From Chloropicon primus (taxonomy: Eukaryota > Chlorophyta > Chloropicophyceae > Chloropicales > Chloropicaceae): a DNA stretch of 64,000 bases. Positions within the stretch are counted from its first letter, which is position 1. The number at the start of each line of letters is the position of its first letter. The translations under genes and the position numbers were made by a program. Of this stretch, positions 1 through 9,127 are shown one piece after another. The notes below the pieces were generated by a model, which saw only the letters and a program-made list of their open reading frames with translations, was not told the DNA's origin and made no database searches. The stretch covers positions 62,001 to 126,000 of the forward strand of contig CP060769.1 in NCBI GenBank assembly GCA_023205875.1, written 5' to 3'.

Positions 1-66
1 TCGATCATTTTTCGATTTGATAGTTGTATTATGAGACCTACGCGCTACCGACTGCGCCACGAAGAC
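1..66 (-). tRNA. partial tRNA-Met(CAT), elongator, cut by window edge
   Basis: This is the 5' exon (30-66) and the first 29 bases of the intron (1-29) of a copy of the tRNA-Met at 8871-8978. It is base-for-base identical over the shared part. The 3' exon would lie to the left of the window, so whether this copy is whole cannot be judged. Confidence 0.75.
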
Positions 67-120
67 GTTTTCCTTGTTGTTTCAAGGGTGTGCACGAGTA
101 GGAAATGACATTTTGGACAA
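1..120. repeat. direct repeat, left copy (tRNA-Met segment plus 54-bp flank)
   Basis: These 120 bases are identical to 8913-9032 and in the same orientation. Identity stops abruptly after 120. The repeat covers part of the tRNA intron, the tRNA 5' exon and 54 bp upstream of the tRNA. The two copies lie 8,912 bp apart and bracket the accessory island. Confidence 0.95.
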
Positions 121-383
121 CTTTGCGGAGACCTTGAAGGCAGACCTGGAGGAGACAAAGAGAGCCAAGGCCAATGAGGCTTCCGCCAAGTGCAACAGAA
201 ACGGAGGCGCGCCGCTTGTGGTGCGAGGGATGCTGAAGCTCGTCCGCGTCGCCGTCGCTGGCGTCCTACCGTTGTTTCTGGCAAAAGAAGCGTTTCGAGT
301 GAGCCAAAACTCGGGTTCGTAGCACTTTGTTCTACTAGGTGACGAGGCCGACGCGCAACGCGTTGTGTCTGAGTGGCTCACTT

Positions 384-751
384 GAGTAGCTCTAGCTCTT
401 GATCATCCTCATCCTTTTTCTTGGCAATCCCTCGTCTTGTTTGCTCCCTCCGTATCAATCTGCTGCTGCCAACGAAGAACCTGAACTGCTCCAGTGGGAG
501 AGGCAACAAGACCTGGAAGAAGGAAGCCGCGGAGATGTGCCCGAGCTGCCAGCTTCGACCCGTGCTTGGTCTACCTCGAGCCAGAATCACCCGTTCTGGC
601 CTGCTTCTGTGCTGGTCATAGCATAGTAGCTCTAGCTCTTGATCATCCTCATCCTTTTTCTTGGCAATCCCTCGTCTTGTTTGCTCCCTCCCTCTGCCCT
701 GTCCCCTCAGCAAGACGGGGACCGGCAATCCCTCGTCTTGTTTGCTCCCTC
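384..751. repeat. direct repeat, 68 bp at 240-bp spacing plus a third partial copy
   Basis: Bases 384-451 and 624-691 are the same 68-bp string (beginning agtagctctagctcttgatc). A third, shorter copy of its last 28 bases lies at 724-751. The 240-bp period encloses the inverted-repeat arm at 450-564. Confidence 0.85.
450..564 (+). repeat. 115-bp inverted repeat, left arm
   Basis: Reading 450-564 on the plus strand gives nearly the same sequence as 2582-2696 on the minus strand. The arms are about 2.0 kb apart and enclose the MutS2-like fragment and the SLT gene. One frame of the arm encodes a CPSC pair, but no domain can be named. Confidence 0.85.
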
Positions 752-866
752 GCCTCGCCTTGCCTCGCCTCGCCTTTGCCTCCCAAGTCCAGTTTTTCCC
801 TGCTGAAAGCCGTTTCGTTCTCCCCCCTTCCAATCAAAATCCAATTCATGATGAACAATTCATGAG

Positions 867-1262
867 CTGGGCGAAGACTTTGTGCATGAGATGCGATCGA
901 TGCTGGCCAAGGAGGAGGAAGACTTTTACTCGAGCTGCGTGGCCTGCGTGGACCAGGCCCTCGCCCTCTACGAGTCGAGGGAGTGGGACCATTCGAGAAC
1001 GGATGCTTTCCTGAGGACGATCGAGAGGGGCGTGAGGAGGAGGACGACGGAGCTCGCTGTCGCAGCGCAAGTGAAGGAGGTCTCGGTGGAGGCGGAGGCG
1101 GACAATGCCCTGTGGTTCCCGAAGAAGGGCGATAGGGTCAAGCTGAAGAGGCTTGGCGGGACGAAGGCCACCGTCGTCGGCTTCAACAAGACGAATCAGA
1201 CGGTCACCGTCCGGAAGGGAACGATAACAATGACGTGCACGCTGGGTGATCTCAGCAGATGA
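867..1262 (+). pseudogene. MutS2-like C-terminal fragment
   Basis: The frame is open from 855 and ends in a TGA at 1260. The first ATG is at 891, giving a product of about 123 residues. The last 50 residues contain FPKKGDRVKLKRL and a beta-rich tail ending in LGDLSR. This resembles the KOW-like domain that follows the coiled coil in MutS2, the plastid and bacterial non-mismatch-repair MutS homologue. The ATPase core and the C-terminal Smr nuclease domain are absent, so this is a fragment or an isolated exon. It lies in the accessory island between repeat arms. The family call is inference from a short stretch. Confidence 0.45.
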
Positions 1263-1747
1263 AGAAGCCGGTGCGATGATGGATGTTGGATGATGGATCC
1301 TCTCTCTCTCCCCTCCCTCCTCTGTCTGATCAAAAGAAGCCTGATCATCTGTCTCTCTACTAAAGGGTAACTGAAGCAAAAGAAGCCAAATCATCATCCA
1401 AGCAAAGTAACCGATGCATCTCCTCCCTCCTCTCCCTCCTCTGTCTGATCCAAAGAAGCCTGATCATCATCCAAGCAAAGTAACCGATGCATCTCCTCCC
1501 TCCTCTCCCTCCTCTCCCTCTGTCTGATCCAAAGAAGCCTGATCATCTTAAGAGAGAGAGAGAGAGAAGGAGGGAGAAGGGAGGACGAGGACGAGGACGA
1601 GGGTGGCGGAGGGTTCGACAAAAGGAAGCGTCTCATTACGAGCTTTCCGTGGACCACTCGATTGAAGGATTTGGTGTCCTGTGGAGGATTGGAACCCACG
1701 GGAGATGATTGGAGGAAGTGGAAGATGAAGAAGACGCAGTGGTGAGG
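1263..1747. repeat. degenerate tandem pyrimidine-rich repeats
   Basis: From about 1386 to 1545 a unit of roughly 76 bp, containing caagcaaagtaaccgatgca, is repeated twice and flanked by further cctccctcct words. An (AG)n tract lies near 1550-1566. No gene is visible. The first usable ATG of the SLT gene is at 1748, though its frame is open upstream to 1709. Confidence 0.7.
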
Positions 1748-2076
1748 ATGTCGCTGGCTGCTGAGGAGATCTTGGAGCTGAGCGAGCAAGTGTTGCGAAG
1801 CTCGAACAAGGTGAAAGGAATCGAAGCGGAGATGGTCACAGCCATTGCTCTCATCGAAAGCAGTGGAAACGTCAAGGCTTATCGGTACGAGGAGCACCTA
1901 GGAGAAGCTTCTTCTGGATTAACCCAACTGCTGCAAAGTACGGCGAAGGTAAATGCGATTCTTTCGCTCTTTGATCTCGACGTCATGCGCATCTCCTCTC
2001 TCCTCTCTCTCTCTCTCTTTCTCTCTTCTGCCTCTTTTTCTCACACACACACACTTCTGCCTGACCCTCTGCCTGA

Positions 2077-2110
<34 letters not shown>

Positions 2111-2581
2111 GATGCATGGACACTTGTCTTGTCTTCTCCTTGCCGCTTGCTGCTTGATGGCTTGGGTCGCACGCACGCGTAACGCACGGCGGACTGGACA
2201 AATGGCTCCTCTCCTTCCCTTTTTGGTTTTACTTCCTCCACTTCTCTTGCTCAGTGGCTAGCCGAGGACCTTTCCTATGATGAGTACGAGTTGGACCTCT
2301 ACCAGCCTGCATCATCCCTGTACTTCTGTGCCGCTTATCTTTGCTGGCTCAAAACATACAAGAGCGTTACCCGGTCGGATGAGTTCGTCGTTCGCGGGTA
2401 TAACGGTAAGCTTTGCCCTTGTGCATCTTCTTGCAGATGGATCTGGATGGAGCTCTCATTGCTTCCATTGATTTAGGACACCTCCTCACCCATCACTGCG
2501 ACCTCATGCCTCTTCCTCTCTTCCTTTGGAGCAGGTGGACCCAACGGCGTGAACCTTGAGGCAACGGTGCCGTACTCATGA
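1748..2581 (+). CDS. SLT/lysozyme-like transglycosylase, three exons, probably truncated
   Basis: Three exons join in frame: up to 1948 (phase 0 GTAAAT donor), 2255-2405 and 2535-2581. The joined product contains SSLYFCAAYLCWLKTYKS and, across the second intron, VVRGYNGGPNGVNLEATVPY. That is the AYL...RxYNGGP signature of the soluble lytic transglycosylase fold, as found in plant and algal lysozyme-like proteins. The usual N-terminal region and the last helices after VPY are lacking. The stop at 2579-2581 is immediately followed by the right arm of the 115-bp inverted repeat (2582), which suggests that insertion of the repeat truncated the gene. The true start is unsure: the frame is open upstream of ATG 1748. 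Confidence 0.6.
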
Positions 2582-2696
2582 CACGGGTCGAAGCTGGCAG
2601 CTCGGGCACATCTCCGCGGCTTCCTTCTTCCAGGTCTTGTTGCCTCTCCCACTGGAGCAGTTCAGGTTCTTCGTTGGCAGCAGCAGATTGATACGG
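2582..2696 (-). repeat. 115-bp inverted repeat, right arm
   Basis: This is the reverse complement of 450-564 with very few differences. Its left edge abuts the stop codon of the SLT gene. Confidence 0.85.
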
Positions 2697-3094
2697 CCCG
2701 AGCTCACGATCACGAAGTGAATCAAGTGTTGATGATGGTCCGGGGCGCTGAGGCTGGTCAAGAGTTTGGTGGACCCATGGGGTGGCAGCTCCGAGTTGTG
2801 TTGGCTCTCGTGAAGGCGCTGCAACTTTCTCCTCGCGGCGGACTATGCGTGAGTGAGGTCATGATACGTCCCGATTGATTGAGACGCCGCCACAGATGTG
2901 GAATTGGACTTTGGACAACCCGTTTGTTTCTGCGTGAGACGCTGAGACTGAGACGCCCGTTCGGTGTGTGTGTGTGTGTGTGTGTGTGTTTGAGACCGCG
3001 TCTGTGGAAGGATGAGTCCATGAGTCCATGAAAAGGAAAAAGGCAAGCGTGTGCCGTCTCCTCCTCATACTCCTCATACTCCTCATACTCCTTT
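2697..3094. other. no gene recognised; (TG)n microsatellite
   Basis: A (TG)n tract occupies about 2965-2989. A 12-bp unit (cctcatactcct) is repeated at 3062-3091. No conserved reading frame is seen. Confidence 0.6.
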
Positions 3095-3313
3095 GTGTCC
3101 AATCGGGAAGCCCTCGCCGTCATCACACGTCCATCGAGGGAAGGATTCTCGTCTCCATCAGGGTACGATCAGGTAGGCCTTCACGAGGACTCGAGGGACG
3201 CATGCAGCATCGTGACACCCTTTGGACGGTACCGACCCTTGATCCTTCCTCAAGAGACAGTCCAGCAATATTCTCGATCATCCTCGATCAGAGTACCACC
3301 AAAGGCACGTTAA
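3095..3313 (+). pseudogene. possible upstream part of the Fanzor gene
   Basis: This short frame is in the same phase as the Fanzor C-terminal frame at 3419. It includes VGLHEDSRDACSIVTPFGRY, which resembles the RuvC-I strand pattern (VGxDxGxRD) of TnpB/Fanzor nucleases, with His at the place of the catalytic Asp. The sequence between 3311 and 3418 contains stops and a long pyrimidine tract ending in ttgag. This could be an intron or decay. The assignment is tentative. Confidence 0.3.
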
Positions 3314-3418
3314 TGAATTGTCTTTCTTGTTGTTTTTCTTGTTGTGTTGTGTCCTGTTTTGTGATGTGCCCTTCTCTCTGGCCTCTCTGGCCTCTCTGGC
3401 CTCTCTCTCTCCCTTGAG

Positions 3419-3853
3419 ATGACCACCCCTTTGGCGGCCAGCAGGGCTTCAAAATGTAACGGACGCCGAGTGATCAGGAAGAAGACGGCTCGCATGCTTT
3501 TGACGTTGAGGCACTATGCGCTCAGAACGTACTTGGCTTCCAAGGTGCTCTTGTGCGGCAAGGAGCTGGCGATCGTGACGGAGGAGTACACCTCCAAGAC
3601 CTGTGGCAGGTGCGGACACATCAAGGAGAACCTGGGTGGAGCAAAGGTTTGCAAGTGCCAGGAGTGTGGCTTCAAGTGCGATCGGGATGCGAACGGGGCA
3701 CGCAACATCCTTCTCAAGCACTTGTGTGAACCACAAGAAGTGCAACTCCTCAGGGTTGCACACGCGTTTGTTAGTACGAGCTGCCCTTGCTTGCTAAGGG
3801 TGGAATGGTCCTTTCGAGAAACTCAAACTGAAACGACCTTTGCACAAAACTAA
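3419..3853 (+). mobile_element. Fanzor/TnpB-type RNA-guided nuclease, C-terminal half
   Basis: The frame encodes 144 residues. The block from about residue 48 reads TEEYTSKTCGRCG, then VCKCQECGFKCDRDANGARN. This is the diagnostic end of TnpB and its eukaryotic relatives (Fanzor): the RuvC-II Glu before YTSKTC, a four-cysteine zinc finger (CxxC...CxxC) and the RuvC-III Asp in DRDANGARNI. The preceding helix (KKTARMLLTLRHYALRTYL) also fits the family. The N-terminal wedge domain and a confident RuvC-I are missing, so the copy is probably inactive. Fanzors ride on eukaryotic and giant-virus transposons, in some cases beside serine recombinases. Here a serine-recombinase gene lies 1.6 kb downstream on the opposite strand. 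The tail after RNILLKHL has no recognised homology. Confidence 0.85.
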
Positions 3854-4500
3854 CGGGTAGAGATCCGGCCGTGGGAGGAGGACATAGACCGCAGCAAATT
3901 GCCTGCGAGCTGAACCATACCAGCCATACCAGCTGCTGCTTCACTATGCCCCATATTGCTCTCCACTCCAGACATGTGGACAGGGAAGTCCCGTTTGGTG
4001 GCCTCGGAGAGTAACACAGCAGATGCCGCACCGACCTCAATGGGGCCACCAAGAGGAGTACCTGTACCGTGCATCTGCAAGACCTGTGCACTCCAGGCAT
4101 CAAGGTCTGCCGAGTGCAAGCTCATACGCATCACTTGCTGTTGAGAGGGTCCGTGCGGTGCGGTCAAAGCACTGGATCGCCCATCTTGGTTCACAGCAGT
4201 GCCACGTAGCATCACCGTATCTTGTTTGGAACCATCTTCAAGAGGACCGAGAACGCAAGCGATGCATATTGTGTATATAGTCCCTTCGAGACGTCGCCAA
4301 GAACAAGGCTCATGTAGGACATGTGTGCTGCGACAAGAGAGGATGAACAAGCCGTATCAACAGCTGCACAAGCTCCTTGCAAACCATATGTGAAGGACAG
4401 TCGCCCTGCAGAAACACCCAAAGAACCTGACGTAACCGCATGAGCCTCAGACTTATGGCCATAACCAGCATAGATATTGCTGTATTCAACATGCTGAGTG
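3850..4500 (-). pseudogene. type I polyketide synthase ketosynthase fragment
   Basis: Two minus-strand frames carry ketosynthase signatures. The upstream frame (about 4212-4500) holds SAGRLSFTYGLQG followed by DTACSSSL, the active-site cysteine motif. The downstream frame (3850 to about 4245) holds RGTAVNQDGRSSALTAPHGP, then HGTGTPLGGPIEV (first catalytic His) and VESNMGHSEAAAGMAG (second His region). About 50 residues that normally lie between these blocks are missing and the frame changes there, so the copy is broken. No acyltransferase, reductase or ACP domain is nearby. It is probably a scrap of one of the large modular PKS genes known in green algae. Confidence 0.8.
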
Positions 4501-5503
4501 AGTGTACATGCCCACCATCACACCCATCCTCTGTTTCTGATGCATCCAACTCGAGGAAGAATCGGATTCCATGCTGTGCAGAGCTTCATACGATACCTCG
4601 AGAAGAAGACGTTGGTGAGGATCCATCCAACACGCCTCAGAGCGAGATGCCTTGCTCTCGAGCCTCCGTCTTCACCTTTGGCTTGGGGAACGGTGCATCC
4701 GCCGCACACCTTGCACCTATGAGTTTGTCACGGACATGAACTGCGAGTATGGCAAGGCTGGTGGCATGGTATCGCAGCAGGAGTGCAGGGATGGGTGCGA
4801 CGGCCTCACGCGAATCGGATCTTTGTTCACACGCCCGGAATATCGACGGACGAGAGCTTAATCTAATCTGAAAAACGAGACTATCGTACAATCGAAGGAC
4901 CCATAATTCCCCTCCCTGGAAAAGAAACGTCTTTCGTAGTCCCAGCAGATCGAGAGAGAGAGAGGCCACACCCAGCTCAGCAAGACTTTATCACATGCTG
5001 CGTGCCAAGGTCGCGCCTTGCCTCTCCACCGGCGTGAAGGTGTGACCCCTCTCCCTCTCCCCCTCTCCCCCTCTCCCCCTCCCGCCCTTCCCGCCCGATC
5101 GTCCGTTGTTCGCAACGCCACCCCACAAGTCACAAGCCTGTTCCTGTTCCTGTTGGTCTTCGTTCTCCCTCCACCTGGGCTCCTCGATCGATCGATCGAT
5201 GCCAGGTGCCACCTCTTCTTGCTGCTGCTGCTGCTGCTGGAATTGCGAGATGCGTCCAGCGGAGACACTCTGCAAGTCCCTCACTGAATCTTGTCTCTCC
5301 CCGAGTTTCGTTTGTTGATGCGAAGTTCCATGATCGTGGAAGGAAGGTCACCTGAACGACGTTTTTAGGATGGAACGAACGAACGAACGAACGATGTGCC
5401 GGCGGTCAACGGAGACATACATAGTGTGGTGGAGGAGGATAGAATATTTCAGCTTTAGGATTGCTTTTTGGGGATTAGGATTAGGATAGTCTTTAGGATC
5501 GGC
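4501..5503. other. low-complexity interval, no gene supported
   Basis: The interval holds (CTCCCC)n near 5045-5090, GATC tetramers near 5184-5200, a CTG run at 5219-5239 and GAAC tetramers at 5371-5394. A degenerate TTAGGAT series lies at 5453-5510. Open frames here are composed of Arg, Gln or Ser runs and look like by-products of the repeats. Confidence 0.6.
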
Positions 5504-8458
5504 TTAGGAGTCCTGTAGCATCATGTTGACGAGCATTGGATGCGGGGTCACTACCTCTTTGGCCTTTCTGTTCTCGGACTTCTGCCGGCCGGAGCCAACG
5601 TTCACGCCGCCTCCTTCTGCGTTCTCCTTGTACCCCTTGCCGATTTTGCCATGTTCATAGCTGCAGGACAAGCACCTCAAGCCCTTTGAACCGTTGGTTG
5701 GGATCAAGGGGATCGAGGGGATCTTCTCGATCAAGGCTTCCTCGGACTCAGGTTTCTTTGTACACGGAACACAAAACCAGAAGCCAATCGTGTTCTTCAG
5801 TTGTGTCATGCCAATTTCCTTGCTCATGTCCCAAAGCTCCTTCTTGTCGACAGACTCCGTCGCTTTCAAGAAGCATCCGAACGAGCACCAGTGGTTAAAC
5901 TCACTTTTGAAGATGAAGCGGTGGCAGTACCAGCACCAGTTCGAGAGGAGGCAAGTGGGATTGTGCCCACCTCGATCACGTTCCTCCCCAGGAACCGGGG
6001 TCAGAGCTCCTGTTTTGACCAAGGGGCACTCAGGGCGACGAAAAGCATCACAGCAGATGCAGCGCAGGGTTTGAGTACCGTCTGTAGTAGGAAGTCGAGG
6101 AAACTCCTTCATCGGCTTCCTTGCTTTGGCCTTCCTCTTCCCTTTCGTGTTGGTCTTGGCCTGTGTCTTCCTTGTCGTACCAGTGCTCAAGGGGCTGCTG
6201 CTGCAACGTTCACAGGGACATGCAGCGGCATCAAATTTCCGAAGCTCTCTCTCCCTCTCCCCGCCGTCCTCGGCGTCGCTGTCCACCAGAATGCAAGGAC
6301 GCTTCCTCTTGCACATGTCACAACCACAAATGCATCGAGTATGTGCTGGAGCGGTGTTCGCGGTGCCTGTTGTCCTGGACGACTTGCGAGAGCATTTATC
6401 AGCGCAGGAGCATTCGAAGAAATCTTTTGAGTCACAGAGATCGCGGTTTCTGGGAAACATTCATTCTCAAACACGACATCGACATGTTCTCCCTTTAGTG
6501 CATCCGCAAAGTACTCAAAGACTCTGCTCAATGCGTCTTCATCCAAGCCGTGTCCATCACGGTTTTCAAACAACTCGTCCCTCACGGAGTGAACGTGGCA
6601 GTATTGCCTGTAGGTCTCCAGGAACTCCATGTGCTCCTCGCGAAGAATGATGTCGTAGTTCGCTTCCGTGATGGAACAAGCAGCGACGAGCACACGAACT
6701 GTGGGTTGGTTCTTCCATGCGCGGACGAGATCACTCGCCCGTTGCTCCACAAAGCGCTTTCCAAGAAGATACTCCTCATCTCCAGCGAGAACCTGGGCTA
6801 CGGCCTCTTGAACGTGTCTCTCCTCGGTGACGACGGCATCCACTTCTGTCAAGCACGCAACCGTTGCTATGTTCGCCTTACAGCACCTTTCCAAGAGCGT
6901 CCCGAGCGTCGCAAGCTCCCTTGTAAGCCGATCTGCACGGGTGCAGAGTAGAACGCCCCCTGCGTATTTGCCCTCGTCGCAGACCTTCTTCACCCATTCT
7001 TGGACGGCAGCCTCCTCCGAGGTCGAGCCTCCACACTTCTCTGCAAAGGTCCCAATTGTGATTTCAATCACCGGCAGCTTCCCGCTTAGCGCAACATCCT
7101 TCTGAAGGTTGTCGCGCACCTTGAGGAGGACGTGGAGGAGTAGGCACCGTTGGACATATATCGAAGTAGACTTGGCGACGTCAGTTCCAGGCGACGTACG
7201 GGCAATACCTACGAGGAGAAGGGGTTTCCCGTGCTTCTGCTCCCCGGCTTCTCCAGATTCTCCAGCTTGTGCCTCAGGACGTGCTCGACGTGTTCGACGA
7301 GGAGACAAAGTTCCTCAGAAGTGTGTTGGCCCGATGCTACAGAACAACGGGTGGCGCCGGACTTGAGCATGCAGTGCGACGCCGAGTACACGGCGTGCCC
7401 GTCCGAGGTGCTTGCAGCCTTGCTCATGTACTTTTGAGCTCCTCTTTCTTTTCCTCCCCAATCAAAGCTGCTGCATGGGACGTCGGGATACACGCCAGTA
7501 TAGAGGCCTGCCCTGCGCGCTCAGCAAGGTAGTCGAGGTCCTCGTCAGCTTGTGACCGTCTCGACAATCGCGACAAGGCAGCTACAAGAAGCGCGCAAGG
7601 CTCGCCCTTCTCCTTCGCAAGGGCAAGAGCTTTCGTAAGAACTTTGCGGTCCTTGAGGCATCGCGAGCGGCTGGCGGTCCCAAGCTCCACGAAACGAAAT
7701 GCTTTCACCTGTTTAGGAAGATCTTTGCCGAGCAACGCGCTTGAGATCGTGGCCGCCTGACCAGCGAGCTTGTTCCCAAGCCCCTCCTGCGCAAGGGACT
7801 CGCGGAGGAAGACGATGCAGTGGGTCAGTTCTTTCAAGCCCTCAACGCGCTCCAGGTGGACTCCGCCACGGCCTCGGACCACGCGGACCAGGGTCAGCTC
7901 CTCAGGCTCGCGAGTTCGCTCCGCCCGTGTACCCTCGCGTGCAAGGGTGGGCCGCGCGCCAGCTGATTCGTCGTCTGCGAAGCGAAGAGAGGCAATAAGT
8001 CCATCCGCATTGAGAAGCGTCGTCGGATCCACGTTCTCCTCGAAGGCGGCCATCTCCCGCTCCCTATGAGGTCCCGCGGAGATCGCCAGGGCCACTGTGC
8101 AAGCGTTGGTGTCCAGGCTTGTTCCGAGTGCCACCGCGCCGCACGGCTGCCCGCTGCCCTGCAAGTGGGTGAAGACAGAGACATTGGCACCACAATCCTT
8201 GGGCGCCACCCGCCATCCTTGGGCGCCACCCCCTGGAGAACCGCGGCCGGGGTGGCGCCACCAGCCCCTTCTTCACATGACGTCCCAGTATTCGTCAGTC
8301 TCCTCTTCTTCGTCGGCAACCAGCGGCCGAAGTATTCCAGGAGGTAACTCATCGCTTTCTCTCTGGTCGTGGTCTTCTCGTCCCCACTCGTCGGCCGCCT
8401 CGTTCGCGGCTCTGGCGTTACGGCGGCTCTCTTTCTCTCTCCAGCTCCGCCAGGTCAC
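5504..8458 (-). CDS. tandem serine-recombinase-domain protein with Cys-rich tail (exon structure unresolved)
   Basis: Reading down the minus strand there are four blocks. (1) 8273-8458 is an acidic segment. (2) 7424 to about 8053 (ATG at 8053) contains FLRESLAQ, then FRFVELGTASRSRCLKDRKV and LLVAALSRLSRR. (3) 6187-7308 contains LVGIARTSPGTD, then VLLCTRADRLTREL. Blocks 2 and 3 each match the resolvase/serine-recombinase catalytic fold: an R-x-S nucleophile strand, then an acidic strand, then (D/S)RLxR. (4) 5504-6460 is rich in CxxC pairs (for example CICGCDMC, CPCERC, CWYC, CVPC, CLSC) and basic residues, suggesting zinc-binding DNA contacts. The blocks lie in different frames. GT-AG introns are plausible, for example an acceptor ctcgtag just before GIARTS, but unproved, and block 4 could be a separate gene starting at ATG 6460. 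The gene lies inside the tRNA-bounded island. Confidence 0.6.
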
Positions 8459-8687
8459 ACACCTCGTCGGCCGCCTCGTTCGCGGCTCTGGCGTTACGGC
8501 GGCTCTCTTTCTCTCTCCAGCTCCGCCAGGTCACACACCTCCTCGCCGTCCTCCTCGCCGTCCTCCTCGCCGTCCTCCTCCGCCGTTACGATCTCGTTGT
8601 GATCCTTGTATAACTAACGTCAGTCGCCGTCGTCGTCCTCGCCGTCCTCCGCCGTTACGATCTCGTTGTGACCCTTGTATAACTAAC
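8387..8687. repeat. two tandem repeat pairs (76-bp and 70-bp periods)
   Basis: A 76-bp unit beginning ctcgtcggccgcctcgttcg occupies 8387-8462 and 8463-8538. After a run of ctcgccgtc words, a second unit (ccgccgttacgatctcgttg and following) occurs at 8579-8617 and 8649-8687. They lie at the 5' end of the recombinase gene. Bases 8688-8870 hold nothing recognisable. Confidence 0.85.
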
Positions 8688-8870
8688 TTCTCTCACAGAA
8701 CCCTTGTCTCACGGAGCAAGAGGTAAGGCGGCTGTTGTTTCGCCGCGGTGTTGTTTCGACACCGGATGTGATCCCCGTACTAGAGGTCGGAAGTGTATCA
8801 CGGGTCGGAGTTTCCCGTGTCATTTTGAACCATGGTTGGAGAGCAACTTGTGTTCGTTGCTGCCGAGATG

Positions 8871-8978
8871 TGCCTTCGGCGGGGATCGAACCCGCGACCT
8901 TAGGATGACCCTTCGATCATTTTTCGATTTGATAGTTGTATTATGAGACCTACGCGCTACCGACTGCGCCACGAAGAC
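8871..8978 (-). tRNA. tRNA-Met(CAT), elongator type, with 35-nt intron
   Basis: The 5' exon is 8942-8978, the intron 8907-8941 and the 3' exon 8871-8906. Acceptor stem GTCTTCG pairs with CGAAGGC with one G-U. The D stem is GCGC/GCGC, the anticodon loop CTCATAA carries CAT, and the T arm is GCGGG TTCGATC CCCGC. The discriminator base is A and CCA is not encoded. The intron follows position 37, the standard eukaryotic site. Among plant nuclear tRNAs, elongator Met and Tyr are the ones with introns, and the UAGGU/UCCUA anticodon stem matches plant elongator Met. There is a 31-39 T-T mismatch at the stem end. The gene lies 149 bp upstream of the divergent EF-G start. Confidence 0.93.
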
Positions 8979-9032
8979 GTTTTCCTTGTTGTTTCAAGGG
9001 TGTGCACGAGTAGGAAATGACATTTTGGACAA
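8913..9032. repeat. direct repeat, right copy (tRNA-Met segment plus flank)
   Basis: This copy is identical to 1-120. The right copy retains a complete tRNA gene and runs into the 5' leader of the EF-G gene, where the ATG at 9017 lies inside the repeat. Confidence 0.95.
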
Positions 9033-9127
9033 TTTATCCGACTTGTCTCGTCGGAGATCGACCGCGAAGCTCGCAGACGCCGCGCTGGCGGCTCGGCAAA
9101 GGTAAGGTCGGTCGAAGCGCGCTCACG

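Larger units (their letters stand above)
121..866. other. repeat-bearing interval without a recognisable gene
   Basis: An open frame on the plus strand (74-322) ends in a possible hydrophobic stretch but has no recognised motif. It begins inside the tRNA-flank repeat, so I do not call it a gene. The remainder is filled by a 240-bp-spaced direct repeat and one arm of a 115-bp inverted repeat, listed separately. From 751 to 866 the sequence is a pyrimidine-rich run with repeated cctcgcctt words. Confidence 0.6.

Noticed and set aside
4858-5287. Gln- and Arg-rich frames on both strands
   Set aside because: They derive from the CTG, CCCTCT and GATC microsatellites. No conserved segment is present.
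1-8870. Island as an integrated virus or virus-like element
   Set aside because: No capsid, packaging ATPase, protein-primed polymerase or reverse transcriptase frame was seen. The contents fit a transposon or recombinase island with host-gene debris.
9017-9127. Upstream ATG start for EF-G
   Set aside because: It lies in the tRNA-flank repeat and adds residues without homology. The ATG at 9128 gives a good mitochondrial presequence.
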